Numbered from the stretch's first letter, positions 25,201 through 33,490 are shown. The stretch is 64,000 nt of DNA from Aminiphilus circumscriptus DSM 16581 (GCF_000526375.1 NZ_JAFY01000007.1:124001-188000); one strand, 5' to 3'. Numbers and translations: made by a program. Notes: generated from the sequence alone by a model not told the origin.

Positions 25201-26364
25201 ATGGTCGATGCGGAAAGAAACATCACGCCCGCCCACAACAGCGAAGACGCAGCTGCCGCTGCCGCATTTTCACCGGTTGATACGGAGGCAGAGGGCGCTT
25301 TCCCCGCAGAGAGCCCTATGGTCGCCCCGGGTTCGAACGCCCGGGAAGGAGGAAGCATCTCTTTCGAGGAACTGGCGCGTCTGCTGCACTGTTCTCCCGA
25401 GGACGTCCAGGCGACTGCGGCCACATTGGACAAAGATCCGGACAAGGCGAGGGAGATGCTCAAGTCCCTCGCGCCAGCCTACCTCGCCGTCAAGGGGCGT
25501 TTCGAGGCGAGGCGTCGTGGCGAGGTGAACGGCGGTTTTTGCATCGTCGCGGACGGGCATTCGGGAACGCTTGTGGACAGCGTCGTCTGGGTGGGAACCT
25601 ATGAACTTCCTCAGGGATTTACCGCCAGGGCGAGTTGGGAGTCGGTCCGGGCGGCCCTCACCGGCATTTCCGCATTTCCTGATCGCCTGATGTACCGCAA
25701 GATCCAGTCCATTCTCGAGCCACTTCTCACTCCTACGGCGATGAACGTTCTCTTTCAGTCCTCCGATGCCATGGCGACCTTTGTCACGAGGCTGAAAGAA
25801 TCCTTGAGCGACCAGTTTCGGATGGAATTCATCGTGGACGTTCACATGGAGCGTTTCAATCGGCTTCGCCTCGACATGTCTTCTCTGGGAAAAAAACAGG
25901 AAGAACGGAAAGAGGAACCGAAGGAGAGTTCACCACCCAAAGAAAGCCGATCCGGCATTGAAGAGATCAAGATCTTCTGTGCTCCCGTTCTCGATCCGGT
26001 GCGAGGCAAGCCCGTCTCGGCGCTTCGCGTCGGAGATGTGGTGGAAGTCTCTTTCGAACAGGCCCAGGGATTGGGGCGTTTCATCGGGCGCCTCATCTCC
26101 CGGAGTGGTCTCGTTCCTGCGTTCGCCGTGGAGGAAGTACGTCCTCTTCCCACGGGAGACATCTCGGTTCGTCTGAGCATCTCCGAGGGAATCGTGGGAG
26201 CCATGAAACTCTCCCCCACGTATCGCATACGTCTTCACAGTTCGAAGTACAATGTCTTTCGTCGTTCCATCCTCTCGTTAAAGCTCTTCATCCAAGTGGG
26301 ACTCTTCATCGCCGCGGTGCTTCTTCTGCTCTTCGGCGTGTATTGGTTTTTCTTCCTGGAATAG
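25201..26364 (+). CDS. Unknown C-terminally membrane-anchored protein of the chemotaxis operon
   Basis: A 387-residue protein I do not recognise. The N-terminal 45 residues are Ala/Pro-rich. Residues about 53-90 (SFEELARLLHCSPEDVQ and following) look like a small helical UBA-like or helix-turn-helix fold. The middle part (about 100-225) seems globular, followed by a Lys/Glu-rich hinge and a beta-rich domain (about 255-350). A single hydrophobic helix at about 363-384 ends the protein. This fits a tail-anchored cytoplasmic protein. It lies between cheD and fliA, 12 bases before the fliA ATG, suggesting a motility role. Confidence 0.75.
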   Translation: MVDAERNITPAHNSEDAAAAAAFSPVDTEAEGAFPAESPMVAPGSNAREGGSISFEELARLLHCSPEDVQATAATLDKDPDKAREMLKSLAPAYLAVKGRFEARRRGEVNGGFCIVADGHSGTLVDSVVWVGTYELPQGFTARASWESVRAALTGISAFPDRLMYRKIQSILEPLLTPTAMNVLFQSSDAMATFVTRLKESLSDQFRMEFIVDVHMERFNRLRLDMSSLGKKQEERKEEPKESSPPKESRSGIEEIKIFCAPVLDPVRGKPVSALRVGDVVEVSFEQAQGLGRFIGRLISRSGLVPAFAVEEVRPLPTGDISVRLSISEGIVGAMKLSPTYRIRLHSSKYNVFRRSILSLKLFIQVGLFIAAVLLLLFGVYWFFFLE

Positions 26365-26376
26365 GTGGCTTTTTTC

Positions 26377-27132
26377 ATGACACAGGAACAACAGCGGACT
26401 GACGCGCATCTTTGGAAAGAATACAGGGAGACGCCGACACCTTCCTTGCGGGAGGCCATCGTCGCAAGATATCTTCCCTTGGTGCGTTTTGTCGCGGGAC
26501 GCATGGCGGTGACGCCGCCGCCAGGGCTTGACTACGAGGATATCTACAGTTTCGGAATCCTTGGGCTTCTCGACGCCATCGACCGATTCGATCTGTCGAG
26601 AGGATTTTCTTTCCAAACCTTTGCCGTTCCGAGAATTCGCGGCGCCATTCTGGACGAACTGCGGAAATACGACTGGATCTCCAGGACGGGACGCGAAAAG
26701 CTCCAGAAGCTCGAAAGGGCGACGGAAAAACTTCTCCAGGCGCATGGTCGTGCGGAGGATCGTCTTCTCATGAGAGAACTTGGCATGGATGATGCGGCGT
26801 ACAGGGAACTCCTGGATGTGGCGAGCAGGAGTTATGTGGTCTCCCTTGACGAAGTCGTTCCCATGGAGGATGGTGATGTGGAAAGAGGAGCCTCTCTTCC
26901 CGATGACTCCTTGTCCGCACAGACATTGCTGGAACAGGCGGACGAACTCCAAATGGTGGTGGGTGCCCTGGAAAAACTTCCCGAACGGGAGCGTCTGCTT
27001 CTGTCGTTGTATTATGGGGATGGTTTGACTCTCAAGGAGATCGGGGCTGTTCTGGGGGTGACGGAGTCCAGGGTTTCCCAGCTTCACGGCAAGGCGCTGG
27101 CGTATCTTCGCGGCATTCTCGCGACATTCTGA
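26377..27132 (+). CDS. fliA: Flagellar sigma factor FliA/SigD (sigma-28)
   Basis: A 251-residue sigma factor of the FliA/WhiG type. Region 2 runs VARYLPLVRFVAGRM, DYEDIYSFGILGLLDAIDRF and FQTFAVPRIRGAILDELRK, region 3 follows with the typical GREKLQKLERA, and region 4 ends with LTLKEIGAVLGVTESRVSQL. ATG 26377, eight bases after AGGTGG, is preferred to GTG 26365. It should direct late motility transcription, for example from the promoter at 1079-1105. No FlgM anti-sigma factor is visible in this window. Confidence 0.92.
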   Translation: MTQEQQRTDAHLWKEYRETPTPSLREAIVARYLPLVRFVAGRMAVTPPPGLDYEDIYSFGILGLLDAIDRFDLSRGFSFQTFAVPRIRGAILDELRKYDWISRTGREKLQKLERATEKLLQAHGRAEDRLLMRELGMDDAAYRELLDVASRSYVVSLDEVVPMEDGDVERGASLPDDSLSAQTLLEQADELQMVVGALEKLPERERLLLSLYYGDGLTLKEIGAVLGVTESRVSQLHGKALAYLRGILATF

Positions 27133-27138
27133 GGAGGG

Positions 27139-28731
27139 ATGAACGTGGAAACACGTCCATATCGATTGAAAATGGCTTCCGACGGAGTGTACCTTCTGAT
27201 TGAACCGTCGGCGGAAGTTGCGCTTGCGGACGTGATCGCGTTCATTCGTTCCAGGGAGATCGAGGAGTACGACGGCGATGCAATTTTGCGCGCCGTGAAT
27301 GAAAAATCCGGTGAACCGGTCCGCATTGCCGACCGGCGCCCGGAACTGGACAAGGCGGCACAAGTGGGAGTGCGCATCTCCGAAGATGCCCTCACGGCGG
27401 AGATCAGAATCCTTCCGCCTCTGGGCAAGCCTTGGCCTACGGTGGAGGAGCTGAAGGCGACGCTCAAGGAGTACGGCGTCGTTCACGGAATCAGGGAAGA
27501 TGTTTTGCAACGCCTCGTTTCCTCCAGAATCGACGGCAAGTGGACCGAAGTCGCCACGGGTACCGCGCCGGTGGAGGGAAAGGATGCGGAGTTCGTCTAC
27601 AAGGTGGAGCTGCACGGTGCGAAGCCCAAAGAGATCGACGACAATCGGGTGGACATGAAGGAACTTGGCACGGTGGTCAACGTGGTGAAGGGGCAGGAGC
27701 TTCTCGAGAAGATTTCTCCCGTCCCCCAGAAGGACGGGCAGAGTGTTCTGGGGAAACTCATCAAGGCCCGCCAAGTGAAGGACAAGAACATCCCTTCGGG
27801 GACGAACACGTATCTTTCCGAGGACGGCCTGCATCTTTTTGCTGGAATCGACGGACATGTGACGATACGGGACAACAAGTTCACCGTGCTTCCTGTTTTT
27901 GAGGTTCACGGTGATGTGGATTACAGCACGGGGAACATTCAATTTGTCGGAGATGTATACGTGAAGGGCACCGTTCGGGAAGGATTCGAGGTGACCGCGG
28001 GAGGCAATATTGTCGTGGGCGGCGTTGTGGAAGGAGCCTTTCTCACCGCCGAGGGAAACATCACCATCCGGGGCGGTGTGCGGGGCATGAACCGTGGCAA
28101 GATTCAGGCGAAGGGGAATATCGAAGCCGGATATATCGATCAGAGCTGGATTCGCAGCGCTCAGGACATCAGCGTGAATGAGGCCATCATGCACAGCGAT
28201 GTGGGAGCCCGGGGTGTCGTGGATGTCATGGGAGGCAAGAAGGGGCTCATCGTAGGCGGCAAGATCCAGGCGGGGCAGGAAGTACGATGTGAAATCCTCG
28301 GCAGCGAGATGGGGACCCGAACGGAAGTCGTGGTGGGGCTTCCCCCGGAAATGCTTGAGGAGAGAACGCTTCTTCAGGGAAGCGTGAAGGAATTGGATGC
28401 CAAACTCCAGGAGATCCTTTCCAACGTGTCCTATCTCAAGAAGGTCGAATCCCTGGGCAAGCTGGATGACGCGAAGCGACAGATCCTTCTGAAGCTTACG
28501 AGAGCTCAGTTTCAACTCCAGGCCCAATTCAAGATCGCCAAGGAAAAACTGGCCGCCCTGGAATCCCAGATGGACAAGACCAAGGCGGAAGGGCGTGTCC
28601 TTGTACATAAAATCGTTTATCCCGGTGTTTCCGTGACAATCCGGGGATTGACCTATCTGGTACGGGAGACCATGCAGTTCATCGCCTTCTCCTTCATTGA
28701 CGGAGAGGTGAAGGCGCGCCCCTACAACTGA
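27139..28731 (+). CDS. FapA/DUF342 family polymer-forming protein
   Basis: A 530-residue protein of the DUF342 (FapA) family: an N-terminal domain, then a right-handed beta-helix at about 240-420 with repeats such as GDVDYSTGNIQFVGDVYVKG, VTAGGNIVVGGVVEGA and AEGNITIRGGVRG, and a C-terminal coiled coil (KELDAKLQEIL to KEKLAALESQMD). Members commonly sit beside fliA in motility operons of Firmicutes and Thermotogae. Its role is not defined; it may act at the cell pole or envelope. The start is six bases after fliA behind GGAGGG. Confidence 0.85.
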   Translation: MNVETRPYRLKMASDGVYLLIEPSAEVALADVIAFIRSREIEEYDGDAILRAVNEKSGEPVRIADRRPELDKAAQVGVRISEDALTAEIRILPPLGKPWPTVEELKATLKEYGVVHGIREDVLQRLVSSRIDGKWTEVATGTAPVEGKDAEFVYKVELHGAKPKEIDDNRVDMKELGTVVNVVKGQELLEKISPVPQKDGQSVLGKLIKARQVKDKNIPSGTNTYLSEDGLHLFAGIDGHVTIRDNKFTVLPVFEVHGDVDYSTGNIQFVGDVYVKGTVREGFEVTAGGNIVVGGVVEGAFLTAEGNITIRGGVRGMNRGKIQAKGNIEAGYIDQSWIRSAQDISVNEAIMHSDVGARGVVDVMGGKKGLIVGGKIQAGQEVRCEILGSEMGTRTEVVVGLPPEMLEERTLLQGSVKELDAKLQEILSNVSYLKKVESLGKLDDAKRQILLKLTRAQFQLQAQFKIAKEKLAALESQMDKTKAEGRVLVHKIVYPGVSVTIRGLTYLVRETMQFIAFSFIDGEVKARPYN

Positions 28732-28760
28732 CGTGACGAAAGGTAGGGGGTGAAGACCGG

Positions 28761-29072
28761 ATGATTCGACCTCTCGATGCGGTGTCGTCCATCTGGAAGA
28801 CGGAACAACAGGCGCAAAGCGCCAAAGATCCCGGGTCTGCGCCCTTGCAGAACCAGCAGAAAGCGGAGATCGTCTCCGAAGCCGAGGCCAGGGATAACCA
28901 GGTGATGGAGAGCGACGAAAGCGGTACGGATGACAAAGTGAAGTCCCGCAAGGAAGGACGGAGCGGTGGGGGATCCGGAAAAAAGGGCGGAAATCCCCGA
29001 AATTCCCGGAGTGGAGCAGAAGAGGAGGAGACGCCTCGAGGAGGGCGGGACGGTCTCGACTTCTACGCATGA
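28761..29072 (+). CDS. Small hydrophilic unknown protein
   Basis: A 103-residue, strongly charged, probably disordered protein (long stretches of Gln, Glu, Lys, Gly) ending in GLDFYA. I see no known domain. The start follows AGGTAGGGGG and the gene is 29 bases from fapA, consistent with cotranscription. The next gene could be read as overlapping it, but a later start for that gene removes the overlap. Short, polar proteins of this kind often end flagellar operons; function unknown. Confidence 0.5.
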   Translation: MIRPLDAVSSIWKTEQQAQSAKDPGSAPLQNQQKAEIVSEAEARDNQVMESDESGTDDKVKSRKEGRSGGGSGKKGGNPRNSRSGAEEEETPRGGRDGLDFYA

Positions 29073-29121
29073 GGTCTTGACGACGGATCGAGGCACCGGG
29101 AAATCGAAAGGGGATGTGCTT

Positions 29122-29682
29122 GTGGCGAAGCCCGTGGATGTCGTTCTGGGATATGTGCTTGTCGAAGAGGATGGCGGTAGTTTCCGCGGTGCCGTGCTGC
29201 TTACCGACCACCGAGGCATTCCGAGGGATTTCCGCTACACGGATCCCATTTCCCCTTCTCGAGTGGAGAAAGTACTGTACGGAGGTGCTCTCGACGTCTA
29301 TCTCAAAGAGGAAGTGATCCTTGGAAGCCTCCTCGGTGCAGTGGAGCTTCGTCCGGCCCTGTGGTTCTGTCGTGACCGGGAGCTGTTGCGCTCTTTCCGC
29401 AGCAGAGTTTCCTCACCCGTTCTCGTTCTCCAGGAAAGCCCCCACGCGCCTCTGGATCATGTGGGTGAGGTGCTTCCCCAGGGAGAGGGATCAGTTTTTC
29501 TCGTGCAGGCGTCACCGCTTGCCGCGCCTCTTCGGGTGGAGCTGCTCAAGGAGGATGGGGCGAGGATACAGGATATGGCGTTGACTCTCCAGCAGATCAC
29601 GGAGACGATGGATCCTCTGGAACCTTTCTCCCGGATGAGAAAGGCCCTTCAGATCGTTGGAGAAGGACAGGAAGACGCGTGA
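29122..29682 (+). CDS. Unknown protein downstream of fapA
   Basis: A 186-residue protein with a well-formed start AKPVDVVLGYVLVEEDGG and RGAVLLTDHRGIPRDFRYTD; the first half looks beta-rich, with hydrophobic patches but no membrane helix. No family is recognised. GTG 29122, eight bases after AAAGGGG, is chosen because the upstream extension (to 28966) overlaps the preceding gene and has poor composition. It overlaps the next gene by GTGA. Confidence 0.6.
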   Translation: MAKPVDVVLGYVLVEEDGGSFRGAVLLTDHRGIPRDFRYTDPISPSRVEKVLYGGALDVYLKEEVILGSLLGAVELRPALWFCRDRELLRSFRSRVSSPVLVLQESPHAPLDHVGEVLPQGEGSVFLVQASPLAAPLRVELLKEDGARIQDMALTLQQITETMDPLEPFSRMRKALQIVGEGQEDA

Positions 29683-30308
29683 ACCAGGGAGAGAGAGGGT
29701 ATCTTCTCGAAACGCTGAAACGCCTTTTCATGGGACGGATTGCCGTGCGCCGCTTCCCTGTCTCTTCGGGGCGCTCTCCGGAGATCCGAAACATCTTGAG
29801 GATGCCTGCGTTGCGGGGTGGAATTCCCGCCGACAGGGTCGTGATCTCCCAGTGTTTTCGCTGGAGAAACAAGGCTGTCAAGACTCCGCACGGAGTCGTT
29901 TTTTCTGGACGGCCAGAAATCAGGGCGATTCCATTTTCGGCCCTCAATGCCGACGTTCGGATCGTGCCTATGACCGGTCTGACTGTTTCAACCCGGAACG
30001 GCGATGCTTTACTCGGTTCGATTCCCCACTACAGAGCGAACCAACTCGCGTTTTTTCGAGAGAAGCCCGTCTTCGAGGGCGCTAGCGTGCTTGCCCTGTT
30101 TACGCCTATAATCAAGGAAGGTGTAGTGCGGAGTGCCCTCGACAAAGGATCGGGGTGCCTCTGTGTCTGGATGAACCCGAGGACGAACGCGGAACAGCCA
30201 TTTCACCTTCTTCTTGTACGGCGCCTTTCAGGGCCGCCATCCGTATCCTGGGTGTGGCTTCCTGTCTCTCGCCGGGAGAACTCTGGGGGTGGTTCTTCGA
30301 TATCCTGA
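29679..30308 (+). CDS. Unknown protein, end of motility gene run
   Basis: A 209-residue basic protein with no recognised domain; GERGYLLETLKRLFMGRI at the start and mixed hydrophobic strands follow. The GTG start overlaps the preceding stop (GTGA), which supports a real coupled gene. The C-terminus (SRRENSGGGSSIS) is low-complexity. It is the last gene before the 105-bp gap ahead of the S1-domain gene. Confidence 0.5.
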   Translation: MNQGERGYLLETLKRLFMGRIAVRRFPVSSGRSPEIRNILRMPALRGGIPADRVVISQCFRWRNKAVKTPHGVVFSGRPEIRAIPFSALNADVRIVPMTGLTVSTRNGDALLGSIPHYRANQLAFFREKPVFEGASVLALFTPIIKEGVVRSALDKGSGCLCVWMNPRTNAEQPFHLLLVRRLSGPPSVSWVWLPVSRRENSGGGSSIS

Positions 30309-30413
30309 GATAGGTGGCGATACGAAGAATTCGTATATGGTGGCTTCGCGCCTGGGGAAGCCGGAAGAGTTTGTGACATTCTCAATCGAGGATACGGAGG
30401 GGCAGGAACGCGC

Positions 30414-30818
30414 ATGGCAGAGGAAAAGAGCACCGATGTCGTCGCTGTGAACGTAGGCGATGAAGTGGCGGGCGCCGTGGAGCACATCGCTCCCTATGGC
30501 GCTTTCGTCAGACTGGGAACGGGACAGAAGGCGATGATTCATATTTCGGAACTCTCCCACGGCTTTGTGAAGAAAGTGGAGGATGTTCTGGAACTTGGGC
30601 AGAACATTCGGGCCAAGGTTATCAAGATCGACGAGCGGGGGCGTATCGATCTCTCCCTCAAGGCGATGCAGCCGAAAGAGGCTCGCCCACAGCCCAAGAC
30701 GGAGGATTTCGAGAAACGCCTTTCTCAGTTCCTCAAGCAGAGCGACGAAAAAATCGCAGATCTCAACAGCAAGATGAAAAACCCGAAAGGTACCAAGAAA
30801 CGGGTTGGGAAAAAATGA
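30414..30818 (+). CDS. S1 RNA-binding domain protein (YabR/YugI-like)
   Basis: A 134-residue protein with one S1 domain at about 12-83: VGDEVAGAVEHIAPYGAFVRL, AMIHISELSHGFV, VKKVEDVLELGQNIRAKVIKI split, and GRIDLSLKAM, then a Lys-rich tail. Similar small S1 proteins associate with ribosomes and stress responses. Its stop overlaps an in-frame ATG of the next open frame, but a strong terminator follows immediately. Confidence 0.85.
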   Translation: MAEEKSTDVVAVNVGDEVAGAVEHIAPYGAFVRLGTGQKAMIHISELSHGFVKKVEDVLELGQNIRAKVIKIDERGRIDLSLKAMQPKEARPQPKTEDFEKRLSQFLKQSDEKIADLNSKMKNPKGTKKRVGKK

Positions 30819-30854
30819 GTCCATCACTGGCAGTAACCGGAGGCGGGTTTTTGA

Positions 30855-30885
30855 GAGTGGGGGGCGGTTGCCCCCCTCTTTTTTT
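30855..30885 (+). terminator. Strong intrinsic terminator after the S1-domain gene
   Basis: GGGGGGC (30859-30865), loop GGTT, GCCCCCC (30870-30876), then TC and seven T to 30885. This is the cleanest terminator in the first half of the window and closes the transcription unit that ends with the S1 gene. Confidence 0.85.
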
Positions 30886-30907
30886 CGAAAGGCTTCTTCC
30901 CGGGGAT

Positions 30908-31444
30908 GTGGAGTGTTTGCGAAGGCAGATGCAGGACCGTCGTTTCAATGTCGAGACGGTGTTCGCACTCTCGCGGCGCTGCGCCTGGGGGGCGCCTCTG
31001 GTGGCGCTCTGTCTTCCTTTTCGGGGTGCCGCTCCCTTTCCCACAACCTTCTGGCTTACCTGTCCCTCTTTGCGCGATCGCTGTTCCCGGGAGGAATCAC
31101 GCCAGGGTGTCCCCGCCCTTGAGGCTTTTCTCCGCAGACGGTATCCCCGGTGGGTTGCCTACCATCTCCGTTCCTCCCTGATTCGATTGGCGTTCCTTTC
31201 CGAAGGGGCGCGCCGTTTTGCCTCGATCCATAGACGTGCTGCCTTGGCTTCTCTCCGGAAAGGGGGCGTAGGCGGAACGCGCCTGGGAAGCGCTCCAACG
31301 GTGAAATGCCTGCATCTCCAGGTGGCTTCGTGGCTCGGTCTCGGTGAGCATCCGGGAGAGGCGTGGCTCCGCGAGCGTTTTTCCCCCGTGAGCTGCCTCT
31401 TCCCCGCTCGTTTCTCCTGCCTGGGTGAAAAACATTATGGATGA
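30908..31444 (+). CDS. DUF501 family protein
   Basis: About 178 residues with the DUF501 signature: ALSRRCAWGAPLVAL, then PFPTTFWLTCPSLRDRCSRE, a motif characteristic of this family of small proteins often encoded next to Ppx/GppA phosphatases. GTG 30908 is chosen because the longer frame from ATG 30815 would run the coding sequence through the terminator hairpin and its translated start is unlike the family. The ribosome binding site is weak. The 3' end overlaps the ppx gene by eight bases. Confidence 0.75.
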   Translation: MECLRRQMQDRRFNVETVFALSRRCAWGAPLVALCLPFRGAAPFPTTFWLTCPSLRDRCSREESRQGVPALEAFLRRRYPRWVAYHLRSSLIRLAFLSEGARRFASIHRRAALASLRKGGVGGTRLGSAPTVKCLHLQVASWLGLGEHPGEAWLRERFSPVSCLFPARFSCLGEKHYG

Positions 31445-32366
31445 TATGGAACGCTTCGCCGCAGTGGATGTGGGATCCAATTCCGTCCGGTCCCTCGTCG
31501 TCGATGTGCGCCACGAGCGTATGGTCCGTGTGGACTCCAGCACACACATTACCCGTCTTGCCGAAGGACTTCGGGGCGAGAAGGCGGTTGTTTCTCCGGA
31601 GGTGCTCGAACGGACGCTCCGGGAGGTTCGAACGCTGAAAAAACGTCTCGATGCAATGGACGTTTCCAGGTCGCGGCGTTTTTTCTTTGCCACCGAAGGA
31701 TTGCGTGCCGCCACCAATGCGGGAGAAATTCGGGAGCGGCTCGAAGACAGCTTCGACGTACCGCTGCGCATCCTCTCAGGTGCGGAAGAAGGACGGTACA
31801 GTTTTCTCGGGGCGAAGACCGCTTTCCCGGATGCCTCACTCGTGTTCGACCTTGGAGGTGGAAGTCTGGAGATCGCCGATTCCCGGAAGGCACTTTCCCT
31901 TCCTCTCGGTGTGGTGCGCCTCACCAATCAATTCGGGGAGAATCACTCTCGAATGAAGGCTCACGTGTGGAGTGCTCTCGATATTCTTGATTCCATCTCT
32001 GGTTTCTCAAGGATTTCCTGTCCGGCAGGCATCGGCGGGACCTCCTCCACGCTGTGCATGATTCTCCGGAAGATCCCCGTTGCCGCCTATGCTCCGAAAA
32101 TGCTTCACGGTCATCGTGTTCCCTTTGGGGATGTCGTTGCCCTGCGGAAACACTACGCGAACATGAGCCAGGAAGAGCGACGGGCCATGATCGGGATGGA
32201 TCCCGGACGGGCGCCGGTTTTTGCTGCGGGACTTCTTGTGCTCGAGACGCTCCTGGAACGGTGGAGGCAGCCCGCCTACGTGCACAGCGAGGGGGATCTG
32301 CTCTGGGGCATTCTCGTCGAAGTCTCGAGAGCCGCCGGATACGCCGCTCGGGTGGTTGTTTTCTAG
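31437..32366 (+). CDS. ppx: Exopolyphosphatase/guanosine pentaphosphatase (Ppx/GppA)
   Basis: A 309-residue actin/Hsp70-fold phosphatase: phosphate-1 loop AAVDVGSNSVRSLVVDV, RFFFATEGLRAATN, ILSGAEEGRYSFLG, phosphate-2 loop VFDLGGGSLEIAD and the adenosine-type GIGGTSSTL. Short Ppx of this size degrades polyphosphate or pppGpp. Start choice is uncertain (GTG 31425 and ATG 31446 are alternatives). The DUF501-ppx pair is a familiar arrangement. Confidence 0.88.
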   Translation: MDDMERFAAVDVGSNSVRSLVVDVRHERMVRVDSSTHITRLAEGLRGEKAVVSPEVLERTLREVRTLKKRLDAMDVSRSRRFFFATEGLRAATNAGEIRERLEDSFDVPLRILSGAEEGRYSFLGAKTAFPDASLVFDLGGGSLEIADSRKALSLPLGVVRLTNQFGENHSRMKAHVWSALDILDSISGFSRISCPAGIGGTSSTLCMILRKIPVAAYAPKMLHGHRVPFGDVVALRKHYANMSQEERRAMIGMDPGRAPVFAAGLLVLETLLERWRQPAYVHSEGDLLWGILVEVSRAAGYAARVVVF

Positions 32367-32526
32367 ATTTGGCGATGTCCCGGAGTAGGTGGACGTGCGA
32401 AAGGACATGCGTATAGTCGCTGATCGTCCGAGGAGAAATGCCGTTGAGCCGCTTTTCCGTCAGAAGCAGTTCCAGAAGCCAAGGCACAGACAATTCCTGC
32501 TTTTTCGAGGCGAAGAACCGTCGTAA

Positions 32527-32625
32527 GGAATCTCTGAATAAGGCTGCGTCAGCCCCGCAGGGCGCCTCGCAGAGGCTGATGCGACCCGAGTCAAGGGAAA
32601 GGAAAGGCCTTTATTCAGAGCTTCC
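32527..32625. mobile_element. MITE-like element, copy B (99 bp)
   Basis: Near-identical to copy A at 15405-15504 (about five differences, one of them a 1-base gap). Terminal inverted repeats GGAATCTCTGAATAA and the complement of GGAAGCTCTGAATAA; flanked by the 4-bp direct repeat GTAA (32523-32526 and 32626-32629). The different flanking tetranucleotides at the two copies argue for separate insertions, each with its own target duplication. Confidence 0.8.
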
Positions 32626-32675
32626 GTAAGTCTTCCCGATTCCCTCCTTTTCCCGGAGAGGCGAAAAGTGCGCCC

Positions 32676-32692
32676 TCCGACAGCCTGTCGGA
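32676..32692. other. Perfect hairpin TCCGACA/TGTCGGA
   Basis: A 7-bp stem with a three-base GCC loop, followed at a few bases by TCTTTT. It could be a weak terminator for ppx but the T tract is interrupted. Confidence 0.35.
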
Positions 32693-32907
32693 CTTCATCT
32701 TTTGCCTCTTGCCACGTTGCCGGGGCTCTTTGTGAAATGTGCGCGATGCTTGCAGTTTTCAAGGTCTCGCCTCCTTGAAATGTCAATGTTCCCGAAGACG
32801 GAAACCGCCGAGTTTTGAGCATCGGACCAGCTTGTAGAGTAAACCGCGGATGTCGGTTGGCGGTGAAGTGCTTCTTTTCCCCGGAAAAGCTTGCAATACC
32901 TGATCTC

Positions 32908-32936
32908 TTGACACTTTTCCGAATCCCGTGTATGAT
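32908..32936 (+). promoter_or_regulatory. Near-consensus sigma-70 promoter of the tRNA operon
   Basis: TTGACA at 32908-32913, a 17-base spacer, and TATGAT at 32931-32936: perfect -35, one mismatch in -10, ideal spacing. Transcription would start near 32943, 13 bases before tRNA-Lys. Confidence 0.9.
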
Positions 32937-32955
32937 GCTCCCCGCCGTGTATCGC

Positions 32956-33031
32956 GAGTCGTTAGCTCAGCAGGTAGAGCACCGGACTTTTAATCCGGGT
33001 GTCGTGGGTTCGACTCCCACACGACTCACCA
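32956..33031 (+). tRNA. tRNA-Lys (anticodon TTT)
   Basis: Full cloverleaf: acceptor GAGTCGT pairs with ACGACTC, anticodon stem CCGGA/TCCGG around loop CTTTTAA, T-loop TTCGACT, encoded CCA end at 33029-33031. First gene of a three-tRNA operon. Confidence 0.96.
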
Positions 33032-33036
33032 GGAGA

Positions 33037-33112
33037 GGTCCCATCGTCTAGTGGCCTAGGACACAGCCCTTTCAAGGCTGCGACACGGGTTCGAATCCCG
33101 TTGGGACCGCCA
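33037..33112 (+). tRNA. tRNA-Glu (anticodon TTC)
   Basis: Acceptor GGTCCCA pairs with TGGGACC, anticodon stem CAGCC/GGCTG around loop CTTTCAA, T-loop TTCGAAT, discriminator G and encoded CCA. It begins five bases after tRNA-Lys. Confidence 0.96.
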
Positions 33113-33115
33113 TTC

Positions 33116-33191
33116 GCCGGTGTAGCTCAGTAGGTAGAGCAGCGCACTCGTAATGCGCAGGTCGGCGGTTCGAGTCCGCCCGCCGGCTCCA
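33116..33191 (+). tRNA. tRNA-Thr (anticodon CGT)
   Basis: Acceptor GCCGGTG pairs with CGCCGGC with one G-T wobble, anticodon stem GCGCA/TGCGC around loop CTCGTAA, T-loop TTCGAGT, encoded CCA at 33189-33191. It begins three bases after tRNA-Glu. Confidence 0.96.
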
Positions 33192-33270
33192 TTTTCAGGT
33201 CGTTCATTGCGGCGGAAGATACCGGAGAATTCTGGCAGATGTGTGGCGGTGTATCGTGAGCACATGAAGA

Positions 33271-33295
33271 AACCCCTCCTTTCCGGAGGGGTTTT
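33271..33295 (+). terminator. Intrinsic terminator after the tRNA operon
   Basis: Nine-bp stem AACCCCTCC/GGAGGGGTT with loop TTTCC, continuing into TTTT. It closes the tRNA operon; the rest of the 299-bp gap to the next gene (33192-33490) shows nothing else. Confidence 0.88.
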
Positions 33296-33490
33296 CGTGT
33301 TGACGGAGTCGGTGTCCATTGCTGGATTCGCTCTTGCGCGGAAGGCCTTTTTGAAGCCCCTCTGCCTACGGTCGGATCTAGGGGAAAGGGTGTGTCGCCA
33401 CAATGGGGCGTGCGCGCTCGCGGCAATGCTTCGCCGGCGCACTCCCGGCCTGGAGGACGTAACACGACGTGAGGGAAAGGATTTGACGCC

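Larger units (their letters stand above)
32367..32955. other. 589-bp gene-poor spacer before the tRNA cluster
   Basis: It contains the second MITE-like element (32527-32625), a 7-bp hairpin (32676-32692), a segment that reads protein-like on the minus strand but lacks a plausible gene structure (about 32370-32526), and the tRNA promoter (32908-32936). No complete protein gene is supported. Confidence 0.6.

Noticed and set aside
26278-29211. 977-codon minus-strand frame opposite fliA and fapA
   Set aside because: Same reason: shadow of two clearly recognised genes, with no ribosome binding site or recognisable domain.
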